From contig JAFAAL010000021.1 of assembly GCA_023426575.1 (NCBI GenBank), positions 1-64,000 on the forward strand: DNA of 64,000 nt. The letters run 5' to 3'. The notes beneath the pieces are model-generated. The model was not told where the DNA came from. It worked only from the letters and a program-made list of their open reading frames with translations, and did not search any database. Made by a program: the position numbers and the translations under genes. Of this stretch, positions 42,823-51,605 are shown piece by piece (position 1 is the first letter of the stretch; every line of letters begins with the position of its first letter). This stretch comes from Bacillota bacterium (lineage in GTDB: Bacteria > Bacillota > Clostridia > Saccharofermentanales > DTU023).

Positions 42823-43866
42823 CTACTTGATCGGCTGCTTGCTCTCGACGTGTGCAAAGATGAGCAGTCGCTCGTTGCTCGCCCGATAGACAGCGGGGTG
42901 GCAGGTGACGAGGAGGACAGTGTTGTCCTCGGGAGAATAGCCTGCTGCGACATTTCCGGGAGGATAGACGTAGGGCTTCAACTCAAAGTCCTTGATGATC
43001 AATTGCTTGTCGACGCGATAGAGATATCTCAAGTTCTCATCGACCATGTCAATGTAGAAGGTATCTCCGGCATTGAGTTCATCCAGACGGTTGAAGTCAC
43101 GTCCCTTGGTCAGGAAGCGGTGGCCGAAGATAACGCTCTGGCCATTGCTGGCGATAGGTGCGGAATCTTGGAGAATCGTCGAGCCGAAGCGGAGGTGATA
43201 GGAGTCCGTCACGGGGGCCAAGGGGATGTCTGCATCGATTTTAGAGATGACGAGACGGCCAGTGTAAGTCAGTTTGACCTTGCCGCCAGGAGTCTCCATC
43301 TCATCGGCAAAGCTCTCACCTGGTTGGGTACTCCAAGCCTCGAGTTGCTCGCCAGGGACCTTGTAGTCGTCGGCGCCAATCTCGAGCTCAACCCGCTGAT
43401 TGGAATCGCGAAGGCTCGCAAGAATTTGATCGCGAATGCCCTCCTGCTTGCTGTTGATATATTTGGGGTATAACAAGAGGAAGGCGACCGTGAGGATCAG
43501 ACCGATGATGAGGATGTCGAGGAGAATCATGAGACCGCGCGCCTGCTTCCTCTGCTGGCGCGGCTTGGGTGCCCTGGTCTGAGCCTCCTCGTGATAATGG
43601 TATTGACGTGCCTCGCGTCCCGCCCGATGCATGGCGGAATTGGCAGCGGCCGCCGCCTGACGCTGAGGATCTTGAGGGGGACGAGACTGCGGCCCACGCG
43701 CTGGCATGGGGCGTGAGGGGGCCTGTGGTGGCCGTCCGGCGGGACCTTCTGGCCTCGGCCGACGAGGGGCTGGTCCGCGTTGCCCCTGAGGGGGTCTCTG
43801 GCCATTCGGAGCTGGCCGACGGGGAGGTTGATTATTGTTTCGCTTGACATCGCGATGATTATCCAT
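42823..43866 (-). CDS. Sortase with long Pro/Arg-rich cytoplasmic N-terminus
   Basis: Membrane transpeptidase of the sortase fold, 347 residues. The catalytic triad is visible: His249 in VIFGHRF, Cys322 in VLLVTCHP, Arg333 in SNERLLIF. One membrane helix at about 111-133 anchors it with the catalytic part outside. The first 110 residues are almost only Pro, Arg, Gln, Gly and Ala (for example NGQRPPQGQRGPAPRRPRP), far longer than in common sortases, and would lie in the cytoplasm. I saw no LPxTG-type substrate in the window, so its class and targets are open. GGTTAC-type text precedes the start and the ribosome binding site is not obvious. Confidence 0.9.
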   Translation of the reverse strand: MDNHRDVKRNNNQPPRRPAPNGQRPPQGQRGPAPRRPRPEGPAGRPPQAPSRPMPARGPQSRPPQDPQRQAAAAANSAMHRAGREARQYHYHEEAQTRAPKPRQQRKQARGLMILLDILIIGLILTVAFLLLYPKYINSKQEGIRDQILASLRDSNQRVELEIGADDYKVPGEQLEAWSTQPGESFADEMETPGGKVKLTYTGRLVISKIDADIPLAPVTDSYHLRFGSTILQDSAPIASNGQSVIFGHRFLTKGRDFNRLDELNAGDTFYIDMVDENLRYLYRVDKQLIIKDFELKPYVYPPGNVAAGYSPEDNTVLLVTCHPAVYRASNERLLIFAHVESKQPIK

Positions 43867-43912
43867 GTGTGTAACCTCAACTTTTCTGACTCAAGGAGAG
43901 TTGATCAGCCAT

Positions 43913-43960
43913 TAAGATAGCATATTGACGTTTGCTATTCTAATGTCTTGTGCTATCTTA
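43913..43960. promoter_or_regulatory. 10-bp inverted repeat between sortase and purL, probable divergent promoters
   Basis: TAAGATAGCA (43913-43922) and TGCTATCTTA (43951-43960) are exact inverted copies 28 bp apart. Each arm reads TGCTATCTT outward, an extended -10 box toward sortase on one side and purL on the other. A third, imperfect copy (TGCTATTCTA, 43933-43942) lies between them. Either paired promoters or a regulator site. Confidence 0.5.
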
Positions 43961-44033
43961 GTAAAGTATCAATAAATTGCAAGCCGGAAGCAAGATCTGA
44001 TCTCTGTCGAGCGCTAGCCATTTGGGGGGACTT

Positions 44034-47000
44034 ATGCAGCCATTGCGTCTTTATGTACGGAAGCGTCCAGCAGCGAGAATTGCCGAGACGAAGCTCCGTT
44101 CTGAAATTGAAAACTTCCTCACTTTTCCACATCTATCTGACCTTGCCATCTACCGCCGTTACATCATTTTCGATGAGATTTCGGCGGAGGAGTGGGAGCG
44201 CTTGATCTCTGGCCTCCTGACAGAGAGTCCGGTCGACCTCTACTGGGAAGATGAGGCTTTTTTCTCTGACTATGATCACTGCCTGGCCATCGCACCCCTT
44301 CCAGCTCAGTTTGATCCTGTCCGCCAAGCTGCAGAAGAGGGGGCCTCTTTGATTCTGGGGCGCTCTATCCAGATTTTCCCCGCTGAGCTCATCTGTCTGT
44401 CGGGTCCACTCTCTGAAACAGAACTTGCGGCACTCCGCGACTATCTCATCAATCCGATTGAGCTGATGGAAACCGAACTGCTGCCCCCCTTCACAAAATC
44501 AGAGATGAAGCTGTCAGCTCATCAGCTGAGGACGTTTCCAGAGCTCTTGACACTTACTGAGAGCGAGATGCCCAGCTTTTTGGCTGCCGAGGGGCTCGGT
44601 TTTTCTGTTCCAGATCTCGAATTGATCCGTGATTACTTTGTCTCGCGTGAGCGGGTCCCGAATGAACTTGAATTACGTGTTTTGGATACTTATTGGTCGG
44701 ATCACTGCCGTCACACAAGTTTCAACGCGGAGCTCTCCATTGCCGATTTTGAAGCGGAGACAGAACTTGGGGAAATTGTGGCCGACAGTCTGAGTGATGT
44801 CTACGCCCTGCGTCGGGATCTCGATCGCGAGGGCGAATTGAGCCTTATGGAACTGGCAACTCTGCCGACGCGCCAGATGCGTGAGGCAGGGGAGATCAGA
44901 GATGTCGAGTTTTCCGAGGAGATTAATGCGGCAACCTTAAAGCGCCGCTTCATAGTCGATAGTGAAGCAGAAGACTATCTCGTCCTCTTCAAGAACGAGA
45001 CCCACAATCATCCCACTGAAATAGAGCCTGAGGGCGGTGCTGCCACCTGTCTAGGCGGAGCTATTCGCGATCCGCTCTCTGGACGAGCCTACGTCTTCCA
45101 GGCGATGCGCGTCACGGGCGCCAGTGATCCCACGGCCCCTATGAGTGAGCGCCTCGAGGGCAAGCTACCCCAGCGGAAAATCTGTCAGGAGGCGGCGGCC
45201 GGCTACGCTGCCTACGGCAATCGAATGGGGCTTGCAGCCTCTCATATCGTGGAGTATTACCACCCAGACTTTGTTGCCAAGCGCTTTGAGTGCGGCGCAG
45301 TCCTCGGCGCCGTCCCAGCCTCACAAGTCATTAAAACTGAGCCAGAGCCAGGTGACCTCGTCGTCTTAGTCGGAGGAGCGACAGGACGAGATGGCATCGG
45401 TGGTGCCACGGGCTCCTCGAGAGAGCAGACCGAAGAGAGCCTAGAGACGGCCAGCTCCGAAGTCCAAAAGGGCAATCCCATCAATGAGAGAAAACTGCAA
45501 AGACTCTTCTTAAAAGCTGAATTCACACGCTTGATCAAGCGCTGTAATGACTTCGGAGCAGGGGGAGTCTCTGTGGCCGTCGGAGAACTCGGCCGTGGAC
45601 TCGTCATTGATCTCGACGCGGTTCCCCTCAAATATCAGGGGCTGAATCCACTGGAGATTGCGCTCTCTGAATCACAGGAGCGAATGGCCATCGTCATTGC
45701 TCCCGAGCATGCGGAGACAGTGATCAAGCTCGCCGAGCAGGAGAATCTAGAGGCGACTGTCATTGCCGAGATGCAGGCCGATCCGACCCTTGTTATGCGC
45801 TACGCAGGGGAGGAGGTTCTACGTCTCGACCGCAGCTTCCTCGACTCGGCGGGAGCTCTCGGCCACTTCGATTTGGAATTAGACGTTTCAGACGTGGAAG
45901 GGATCTTAGAACCTCGCTATCGCGCAGAGACCTTCCTGAATCTCTGTGGGCAGCTCTTTGCTCGTTTGAACAGTGCGAGTCTTAGGGGTCTCCAGGAAAA
46001 GTTTGACTTTTCGGTCGGTTGTACGACCGTTGCAGCTCCCTATGGGGGTGAACATGAGAGCAGTCCTGAGATGGGGATCTGCGCCAAGATTCCTACGCGT
46101 GGTCAGAGCGACGCCATCGCCTTTATGACTCAGGGCTACGATCCGCTCTTGGCTGCGATCTCGCCCTGGCACGGGAGCCTGATTGGCATGGCCAATGCTC
46201 TCTTAAAAGTTCTGGCGATGGGCGGAGATCCGCGCCGTGCCAGACTGAGTTTACAGGAGTATTTTCCGCGGCTCGAGCAGCCTGAAAAGCTCAATGAAGC
46301 CTTTCTCGCTATGCTTTCTGCCTACCGTGCCCAGCGCTCATTTAAGGTCCCAGCCATCGGTGGCAAGGACTCCGTCTCAGGCACTTATGCTGAGATCAAT
46401 GTGCCAAGCTCGGTCGTGACCTTTGCTGTCGACACGGGTCGGCTCGATCATTATCGCCCGGCTTGTCTGCCCGCAGGTGAAGACTTGACGATATACGCCT
46501 GGGATATCCTTAAAGCGGATGGCGATGTGGATTTTGAACTCTATCACCGCCATCTTGCCGCCATGATTTCCCTGGTGCGCAGTCCTGAGACCGTGGCGGC
46601 CTTTGTCGGTGGGGCGGACGGTCTCCTCGCTGCCCTCTCCCGAGCCTGTTTTGGCAATCTCCATGGTCTCCACATCGCCGATCATCTGAGTCTTGAAGAT
46701 CTCAGTCGTCCCGCCTTCGGCACGGTCTACCTCGCGCGCTCGGCCAAGCTGGCGCCGGTCGAGGTCCGCGCCTTGAACTTGCAGGTGATCGCCAGCTCAT
46801 CGGGCGACGATAATCTCCATTATCAGCAGGAGCTCGTCTCTCTAGAGCGCCTGATGGAGGCGGCCGATGAAGGTCTGGCCTCTGTCTATCCGCGTGCTGA
46901 GGAAATCATACGGGACATGGATGATCAGGACGAGTTCTTGCTCGACAAGATGGCCAATATGCCGCGGCTCAGTGAACAGAAGACACATCATGCAGCCATC

Positions 47001-47789
47001 TGCATCACGGGCAATCGCCCCAAGGTCCTCATCCCTGTCTTCCCGGGGACGAATTGTGAATTTGACACCGCTCAGGCATTTCGTGATGCTGGAGCCCAAG
47101 CGGAGATTTTCCTTGTGAATAATTTGAACGAAAATCTCCTCCAAGAATCGCTGACTGGCTTCGCCTTGAGGCTCAAGGCCTGTGAGATTCTAGCTTTGCC
47201 TGGCGGCTTTTCGGCAGGTGATGAACCCGATGGTGCGGCCAAATTTATTCGAGCCGTCTTCCTCAATGATCAGATTCGCGCTGCCTTCAGCGATCATCTC
47301 TCCAAGCAAAATCTCGTCCTGGGCATCTGTAATGGTTTCCAGGCACTGATAAAGCTCGGTGTCTTCCGTAATAATGAGATCACAGAGCTCAACGCAGATG
47401 ATCTCAGTTTAACCTTTAACCTGAACGGCGATCACGTAGCCGCCTGCGCGACGACGAAATTACAATGTAAGCGCGGTCCCTGGTTGGCCCATGCCTCCTA
47501 CGATCAAATCTACAAAATTCCCATCTCCCACGGCGAGGGCCGCCTGATCGGTTCTGAGCGCGAGCTAGAGCGCCTCATCGACCAGCAGCAGATTGCCTTC
47601 GTCTATGATGGGCAGAATCCGAATGGTTCGGCCCTGGGCATTGAGGGATTGATCAGCCCCAATGGCCTGATCCTGGGTAAAATGGGACACAGCGAGCGCG
47701 TCCGTCCAGGTCTCTTAAAGAATATTCCGAATCTCTGTAACGAGGGTATCTTCGAGGCGGGGGTCAAGTATTTTTTGACAAATTCTTAA
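44034..47789 (+). CDS. purL: Phosphoribosylformylglycinamidine synthase, single-chain PurL
   Basis: Fourth step of purine synthesis, converting FGAR to FGAM with glutamine and ATP. 1251 residues, the large fused type with PurS-like N-terminus, the two AIRS-like halves and a C-terminal glutaminase. Seen: SDHCRHTSFNAEL, NETHNHPTEIEPEGGAAT, the second-half GGKDSVSGTY, and the amidotransferase with PVFPGTNCE, LPGGFSAGD, GICNGFQ (nucleophile Cys) and SHGEGR. GGGGGGA precedes ATG 44034. No purine riboswitch was recognised in the leader. purE lies at the far end of the window, not in the same operon. Confidence 0.96.
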   Translation: MQPLRLYVRKRPAARIAETKLRSEIENFLTFPHLSDLAIYRRYIIFDEISAEEWERLISGLLTESPVDLYWEDEAFFSDYDHCLAIAPLPAQFDPVRQAAEEGASLILGRSIQIFPAELICLSGPLSETELAALRDYLINPIELMETELLPPFTKSEMKLSAHQLRTFPELLTLTESEMPSFLAAEGLGFSVPDLELIRDYFVSRERVPNELELRVLDTYWSDHCRHTSFNAELSIADFEAETELGEIVADSLSDVYALRRDLDREGELSLMELATLPTRQMREAGEIRDVEFSEEINAATLKRRFIVDSEAEDYLVLFKNETHNHPTEIEPEGGAATCLGGAIRDPLSGRAYVFQAMRVTGASDPTAPMSERLEGKLPQRKICQEAAAGYAAYGNRMGLAASHIVEYYHPDFVAKRFECGAVLGAVPASQVIKTEPEPGDLVVLVGGATGRDGIGGATGSSREQTEESLETASSEVQKGNPINERKLQRLFLKAEFTRLIKRCNDFGAGGVSVAVGELGRGLVIDLDAVPLKYQGLNPLEIALSESQERMAIVIAPEHAETVIKLAEQENLEATVIAEMQADPTLVMRYAGEEVLRLDRSFLDSAGALGHFDLELDVSDVEGILEPRYRAETFLNLCGQLFARLNSASLRGLQEKFDFSVGCTTVAAPYGGEHESSPEMGICAKIPTRGQSDAIAFMTQGYDPLLAAISPWHGSLIGMANALLKVLAMGGDPRRARLSLQEYFPRLEQPEKLNEAFLAMLSAYRAQRSFKVPAIGGKDSVSGTYAEINVPSSVVTFAVDTGRLDHYRPACLPAGEDLTIYAWDILKADGDVDFELYHRHLAAMISLVRSPETVAAFVGGADGLLAALSRACFGNLHGLHIADHLSLEDLSRPAFGTVYLARSAKLAPVEVRALNLQVIASSSGDDNLHYQQELVSLERLMEAADEGLASVYPRAEEIIRDMDDQDEFLLDKMANMPRLSEQKTHHAAICITGNRPKVLIPVFPGTNCEFDTAQAFRDAGAQAEIFLVNNLNENLLQESLTGFALRLKACEILALPGGFSAGDEPDGAAKFIRAVFLNDQIRAAFSDHLSKQNLVLGICNGFQALIKLGVFRNNEITELNADDLSLTFNLNGDHVAACATTKLQCKRGPWLAHASYDQIYKIPISHGEGRLIGSERELERLIDQQQIAFVYDGQNPNGSALGIEGLISPNGLILGKMGHSERVRPGLLKNIPNLCNEGIFEAGVKYFLTNS

Positions 47790-47803
47790 GAAAGTCCTAA
47801 AAT
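47775..47803 (+). promoter_or_regulatory. Promoter of the G5-3D gene
   Basis: TTGACA (47775-47780), a 17-bp spacer and TAAAAT (47798-47803), overlapping the end of purL. Confidence 0.65.
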
Positions 47804-47818
47804 ATACCCTATTAAGTG

Positions 47819-47847
47819 GAGACTTCGTCCTAGTTTTACGAAGTCTC
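47819..47847 (+). promoter_or_regulatory. Leader hairpin before the G5-3D gene
   Basis: A perfect 10-bp stem (47819-47828 with 47838-47847) with a 9-nt loop, at the 5' end of the predicted mRNA and 10 bp before the first possible start codon. The tail (TCTTAATTT) is a poor terminator, so an mRNA control or stability element is as likely as termination of purL. Confidence 0.45.
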
Positions 47848-47857
47848 TCTTAATTTA

Positions 47858-49087
47858 ATGGTATTTATGATGAAAATGAGAAGATTTGAAAAAGTCGTTT
47901 TGACTCTCGTCTCCTTGCTCTTAGTGGCCGTTCTCTCAACAGCGGCATATCTCTTCTTTTGGCAAAATGATGATGTGGAGCAGCAGAATATTCTCAGAGC
48001 TCTCTCCGAGCAGGAAGTGGAGCAAGAGTCGAGTGCTACTGCGCCCTCAGAAAGTTCTGAAATTGCCTTGCAGGGACCGCTCACTCTCCCCGAGATCACC
48101 CGCCCTCGCCCCGCGGTCGCAAGTGTAGACTTGGACTCTATCTGGGCTGAGATCGGCTACCGCGACATTGCGGGTCTCAGTTCAGACCCCGACTTGAGTG
48201 GGCTTGAGATTCGCTATGATGATTACCGTGTGCCCCTGGCCTTTCAGACTCTGCGCTTGCCGAGCCCTGATCTAGCGCCAGGGACCGAATATGTCTCTCA
48301 GCAGGGCCAGGCGGGCGTCGTTGTCGTGACAACCCGTAACGTCTACTCTGATGGTGAATTGATTGAATCTGAGGAGATCTCAAGCCTGGTAGAAACAGCC
48401 ATGGTCAATGAGATCATCTACTACGGCGAAGAGACCTCAGTCGCCGCTGAGCTCATCGCTGCAACAACAGCGATGATTGCTGAGACTGAAGCGACACTGG
48501 CCGCGACGGAAGCTCCGCTTGAGGCAGCTGCAGAACTCGTCCAAGAGACTCCTCCCGCCGAGTCTGAGACTGAGACTACGGCTCTTGCTACTGCCACGGG
48601 CAACTATGTCAAATTTGTTCCTGCGACCGGTCAGGCGGACTCTGTCTATGCCAATCTCGAGATCCTTCAGGCCAACGGCATCCTGGGTTCAGCTGGCAGG
48701 AAGACTCTCTACACGAGTTTTGAGGATCACGGGACCTATATTACCGTCAACGGCGTCAATGTACCCTATGCCTCTAAAATGTCCAAATATACGACATCTT
48801 ACGATGGCCTAGAGTGCTGCAAAGTCACTAAAGATCACAATCCACCCATCAATCACAACACCGCTTCAGGTGTGCCGGCGAATATCGGACTCTGCGCTAG
48901 TAATGAGTATCCCTTTGGGACTGTTCTTTTTGTCGAAGAGTATGGCTTCTGCATTGTTGCGGACCGGCACGGGAACAGTGACCCGAGTACCGTCGATGTC
49001 TGCTACGCAGCTGGTGAGGTCTGGAACTATGACTTCGGGGCGGCACATCGCAATGTCTACCTGATTAGCATTCCTCCAGGAGACTAG
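47858..49087 (+). CDS. G5-3D domain cell-wall protein (YabE/Rpf-like)
   Basis: 409-residue surface protein. An N-terminal membrane helix or signal anchor (about 12-35) is followed by a G5 domain near 120-190 (QQGQAGVVVVTTRNVYSDG), an Ala/Glu/Thr-rich linker and a C-terminal 3D domain with NTASGVPANIGLCASNEYPFG, EYGFCIVADRHG and VDVCYAAG, where the conserved aspartates sit. 3D proteins such as YabE are thought to be wall hydrolases with an MltA-like barrel. In Bacillus yabE lies close to rnmV-ksgA; here rsmA follows directly and rnmV is missing. Several in-frame ATGs (47858, 47867, 47870, 47876) are possible and none has a clear ribosome binding site. Confidence 0.82.
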   Translation: MVFMMKMRRFEKVVLTLVSLLLVAVLSTAAYLFFWQNDDVEQQNILRALSEQEVEQESSATAPSESSEIALQGPLTLPEITRPRPAVASVDLDSIWAEIGYRDIAGLSSDPDLSGLEIRYDDYRVPLAFQTLRLPSPDLAPGTEYVSQQGQAGVVVVTTRNVYSDGELIESEEISSLVETAMVNEIIYYGEETSVAAELIAATTAMIAETEATLAATEAPLEAAAELVQETPPAESETETTALATATGNYVKFVPATGQADSVYANLEILQANGILGSAGRKTLYTSFEDHGTYITVNGVNVPYASKMSKYTTSYDGLECCKVTKDHNPPINHNTASGVPANIGLCASNEYPFGTVLFVEEYGFCIVADRHGNSDPSTVDVCYAAGEVWNYDFGAAHRNVYLISIPPGD

Positions 49088-49089
49088 TC

Positions 49090-49938
49090 TTGCCTCATCA
49101 CGAGCGCGATTATATCAAGTCGCTGATGGCGACTCAGTCGCTTAGCGCCAAGCGCTCTCTGGGGCAAAATTTTTTAGTGGATGAAAGTGCTCTCGATGCG
49201 CTTCTTCAAGATCTGCCTCTGAGCGGAACGCAGGCTATAGAGCTCGGAGCGGGTCTCGGCTCTCTCAGTGAGCGCTTGGCCCAACGTTTCTCGCGGCTGA
49301 AGCTGATTGAAATTGATCAGCGCTTGATTCCATTTCTGCATGAGCGATTCAAAAAATATGGGCCTCAGGTAGAGATTTATGAGGCGGATCTGCTGAGCTT
49401 TCCCTTTGACCCTGATGACAATAGTGAGCAGACGCTGGTCTTTGGCAATTTGCCTTACTACCTGACTCAGCCCAGTTTAGAACGCCTTGTCACAGAGCTG
49501 CCCAAGGTCGCTGAGCTTCGGCTCGTTCTCCAAGAAGAGGCCATCGCCCGCGTGCTGGCGGGTCCAGGGAGCAAGAGCTACGGCCCGATCAATGTGCTTA
49601 TAGCTCTGGGCTATGAGATAAAAGTGGACAGGCTCTTGCCGCCCCATGCCTTTTTTCCGCCACCTCATGTCCGCTCCCAGGCTCTCTTCATGCGACCGCG
49701 TCGCTCAGGGCCTCTGAGCGAGCTCAGGGGAGGAGAGCGGGCTGAGTTTTTGGCCTTTGTCCAATTTTTATTTTCTGAACGCCGCAAGATCCTACGTCAG
49801 AAACTGCGTGTTTTGACCTCGGAGATTGACAGTGAACATTGGGCGACAGCCCGTGCCGAGTCCTTGACGCCTGAGGATTTTTGGGCGCTATATCAGAGCT
49901 ATGGATCCGCTTGGCAGAAGAGAGGTTTAGATGATTAA
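49090..49938 (+). CDS. rsmA: 16S rRNA dimethyladenosine transferase RsmA/KsgA
   Basis: Dimethylates A1518 and A1519 of 16S rRNA. 282 residues. KRSLGQNFLVDESAL, the SAM motif IELGAGLGSLSERLA, EADLLSF and the catalytic FGNLPYYLTQP are present. The start is TTG 49090, supported by AGGAG eight bases upstream in the tail of the G5-3D gene; ATG 49126 is a weaker alternative. Its last bases overlap dut by 8 bp. Confidence 0.95.
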   Translation: MPHHERDYIKSLMATQSLSAKRSLGQNFLVDESALDALLQDLPLSGTQAIELGAGLGSLSERLAQRFSRLKLIEIDQRLIPFLHERFKKYGPQVEIYEADLLSFPFDPDDNSEQTLVFGNLPYYLTQPSLERLVTELPKVAELRLVLQEEAIARVLAGPGSKSYGPINVLIALGYEIKVDRLLPPHAFFPPPHVRSQALFMRPRRSGPLSELRGGERAEFLAFVQFLFSERRKILRQKLRVLTSEIDSEHWATARAESLTPEDFWALYQSYGSAWQKRGLDD

Positions 49939-50503
49939 AAGAGTGTATGTGGAGCTGAGTGCTGGCGCAAGTCTCCCGAGCTATGCCAGCGCTGATAGCG
50001 CTGGCCTCGATGTCTATTTGACCGAGGATCTCATTTTGCGCCCTGGCGAAAAGAAAATTGTACCGACCGGCCTTAAGCTGGCTATCCCAGAAGGGACAGA
50101 GTTGCAGCTGCGTCCACGCAGTGGTCTCAGCGTCAAGACCCGACTGAAAATTACAAATAGCCCTGGGACGATTGATGCAGATTATCGCGATGAGATTGGT
50201 ATTATTGTCGAAAACGCCTTTCATAGCGCAGATCTCATCGATGAGATCTGGCGTCGTCCTGAATTGCGGGCGGAGATCGAGCGTGATTATCAAGCCGTGC
50301 CGGTCAAGCTACCAGGCGGGAGGACGGTAGAAATCTATGTCGATGCAGAGGGTCTGCCCTATGGGACGATAAAGCTGAAGCGTGGCGAACGGATCTGCCA
50401 GCTTGTCCTCCAAACCTATCTGCGCGCTGAGCTCACGGTCCTTGATTCTGTGGCAAATCTCGGCAGCGATCGCGGTGGGGGATTCGGCTCGACGGGTCGC
50501 TAG
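49931..50503 (+). CDS. dut: dUTPase with an internal insertion
   Basis: Hydrolyses dUTP to dUMP, trimeric beta-barrel family. 190 residues against about 145-150 usually. Motif 1 (SADSAGLDVY), motif 2 (RPRSGLSVK), motif 3 (GTIDADYRDEIG, 79-90), motif 4 (KRGERICQLVL) and the C-terminal P-loop-like motif 5 (GSDRGGGFGSTGR, 178-190) are all present. About 50 charged and aromatic residues (96-147) are inserted between motifs 3 and 4. Overlaps the stop of a convergent hydrolase gene by 4 bp. Confidence 0.9.
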   Translation: MIKRVYVELSAGASLPSYASADSAGLDVYLTEDLILRPGEKKIVPTGLKLAIPEGTELQLRPRSGLSVKTRLKITNSPGTIDADYRDEIGIIVENAFHSADLIDEIWRRPELRAEIERDYQAVPVKLPGGRTVEIYVDAEGLPYGTIKLKRGERICQLVLQTYLRAELTVLDSVANLGSDRGGGFGSTGR

Positions 50504-51534
50504 TCCTGATTTGTGGCCGGCAACCAGCGGTCGAAGAAGCGTGTCAACTGCTCCTTGTAGTTCTCGCGATCATCGAGAAAGCCGGAGACCGAGCCGGCGA
50601 CGGGTGTCTCCCAGACCACAGTCAGCTCGCTCTTGAGCCGGAGTCTCTCACTGATGACGGCCTCAATCTCTCGCTCATCATGAGAACTGTCTGGGAGATT
50701 CCTCGTGATCATGACGGGAGCTCGCACTTGGGCGAGGAGGGGGGAGAGATTCAGCCGCTCGTGACCCGCCGAGAGCCTGACAGTAGTGGGAATCCATGGG
50801 TAGTAGAGCCATTTGTTGAGCCAACCGATCTGAGAGAGGTCGGCGCGGATATAGTCATCGGGAGAAGCGGTAATTGTGTCAAAAATCATGCCGCGGATAT
50901 TCTCTTGGCTACTGTTTAGATCTTTGACCAAAGCCTCACGTTCATGCTCGGGCACGGCTTGCTCGGGTAATTGTTGCCAGGCAAGTAGGGAAGCGGCGCA
51001 GCCAGAGCCAAAGGCGAGGATGACATGCCGATCACTTGAGCTCAGGCGCTCGAGCTCCCGGATAGCTGCCAGGACATCGAGATATTCGAGATAGCCGTAG
51101 GCAGAGATCTCACCCGTCGACTGTCCCGAGTGACGGAGATCAAAGGCCAAGACATTGAAGCCAGATTGCGTTAAAAACTTGTAGAGATCAGCCGTCTCAA
51201 GGTCGAACTGGAGACGGTTGTTTAAATTGTCGTGGACGATGATGATATTGCCGCGGACAGCGCCGCGCGCGCGGAAGAACCAGCCAGCTAGGGTGGCATT
51301 CTTGTCGAGGGAGCTGAAACGTAGATTGTCGTGGCTCGGGACGAGATTCTCGGCGAGGATGTTGAGGGCCTTGGCCTCCCGTCGCATGAGGGTGTCAGTG
51401 GCACGGCTCAAGAGGCTGACCACCGTGGCGAAGCCGATGACCAGCAGCAAAAAAAGGGCGACGGCCGTCATAAAGAGGGGACTGATGCGCCTCTGAGACC
51501 GTCCTTTGACTTGTCGATCGCTGCGTTCTAACAT
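50500..51534 (-). CDS. Membrane-anchored alpha/beta hydrolase
   Basis: 344 residues from ATG 51534. One N-terminal membrane helix (about 21-43, SPLFMTAVALFLLLVIGFAT), then an alpha/beta-hydrolase pattern with NIIIVHDNLNNR, FNVLAFDLRHSGQS and HVILAFGSGCAASLLAW. At the nucleophile elbow G-x-S-x-G reads FGSGCAAS, so the expected serine position is GSGCA: the nucleophile may be Cys, or the enzyme inactive. An upstream in-frame ATG at 51624 is unlikely because it precedes a good promoter. Substrate unknown. Confidence 0.75.
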   Translation of the reverse strand: MLERSDRQVKGRSQRRISPLFMTAVALFLLLVIGFATVVSLLSRATDTLMRREAKALNILAENLVPSHDNLRFSSLDKNATLAGWFFRARGAVRGNIIIVHDNLNNRLQFDLETADLYKFLTQSGFNVLAFDLRHSGQSTGEISAYGYLEYLDVLAAIRELERLSSSDRHVILAFGSGCAASLLAWQQLPEQAVPEHEREALVKDLNSSQENIRGMIFDTITASPDDYIRADLSQIGWLNKWLYYPWIPTTVRLSAGHERLNLSPLLAQVRAPVMITRNLPDSSHDEREIEAVISERLRLKSELTVVWETPVAGSVSGFLDDRENYKEQLTRFFDRWLPATNQD

Positions 51535-51541
51535 TGCTGCA

Positions 51542-51571
51542 AGTATAAGCTCTGTCTTCTTGAAGAGGCAA
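51542..51571 (-). promoter_or_regulatory. Promoter of the alpha/beta hydrolase gene
   Basis: On the minus strand TTGCCT (51571-51566), an 18-bp spacer and TATACT (51547-51542). The -10 box ends eight bases before the ATG, so the mRNA should have almost no leader. Confidence 0.5.
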
Positions 51572-51590
51572 ATTAAGAATTCTTTACTTG

Positions 51591-51599
51591 TGTTAGAAT
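51591..51599 (+). promoter_or_regulatory. tsaD extended -10
   Basis: TGT directly before TAGAAT (51594-51599). No good -35. The first ATG lies at 51606, where transcription is expected to begin. Confidence 0.4.
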
Positions 51600-51605
51600 A
51601 CCTTG

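Noticed and set aside
43867..44033. Purine riboswitch before purL
   Set aside because: The three-way-junction core sequences were not found; only the inverted repeat is present.
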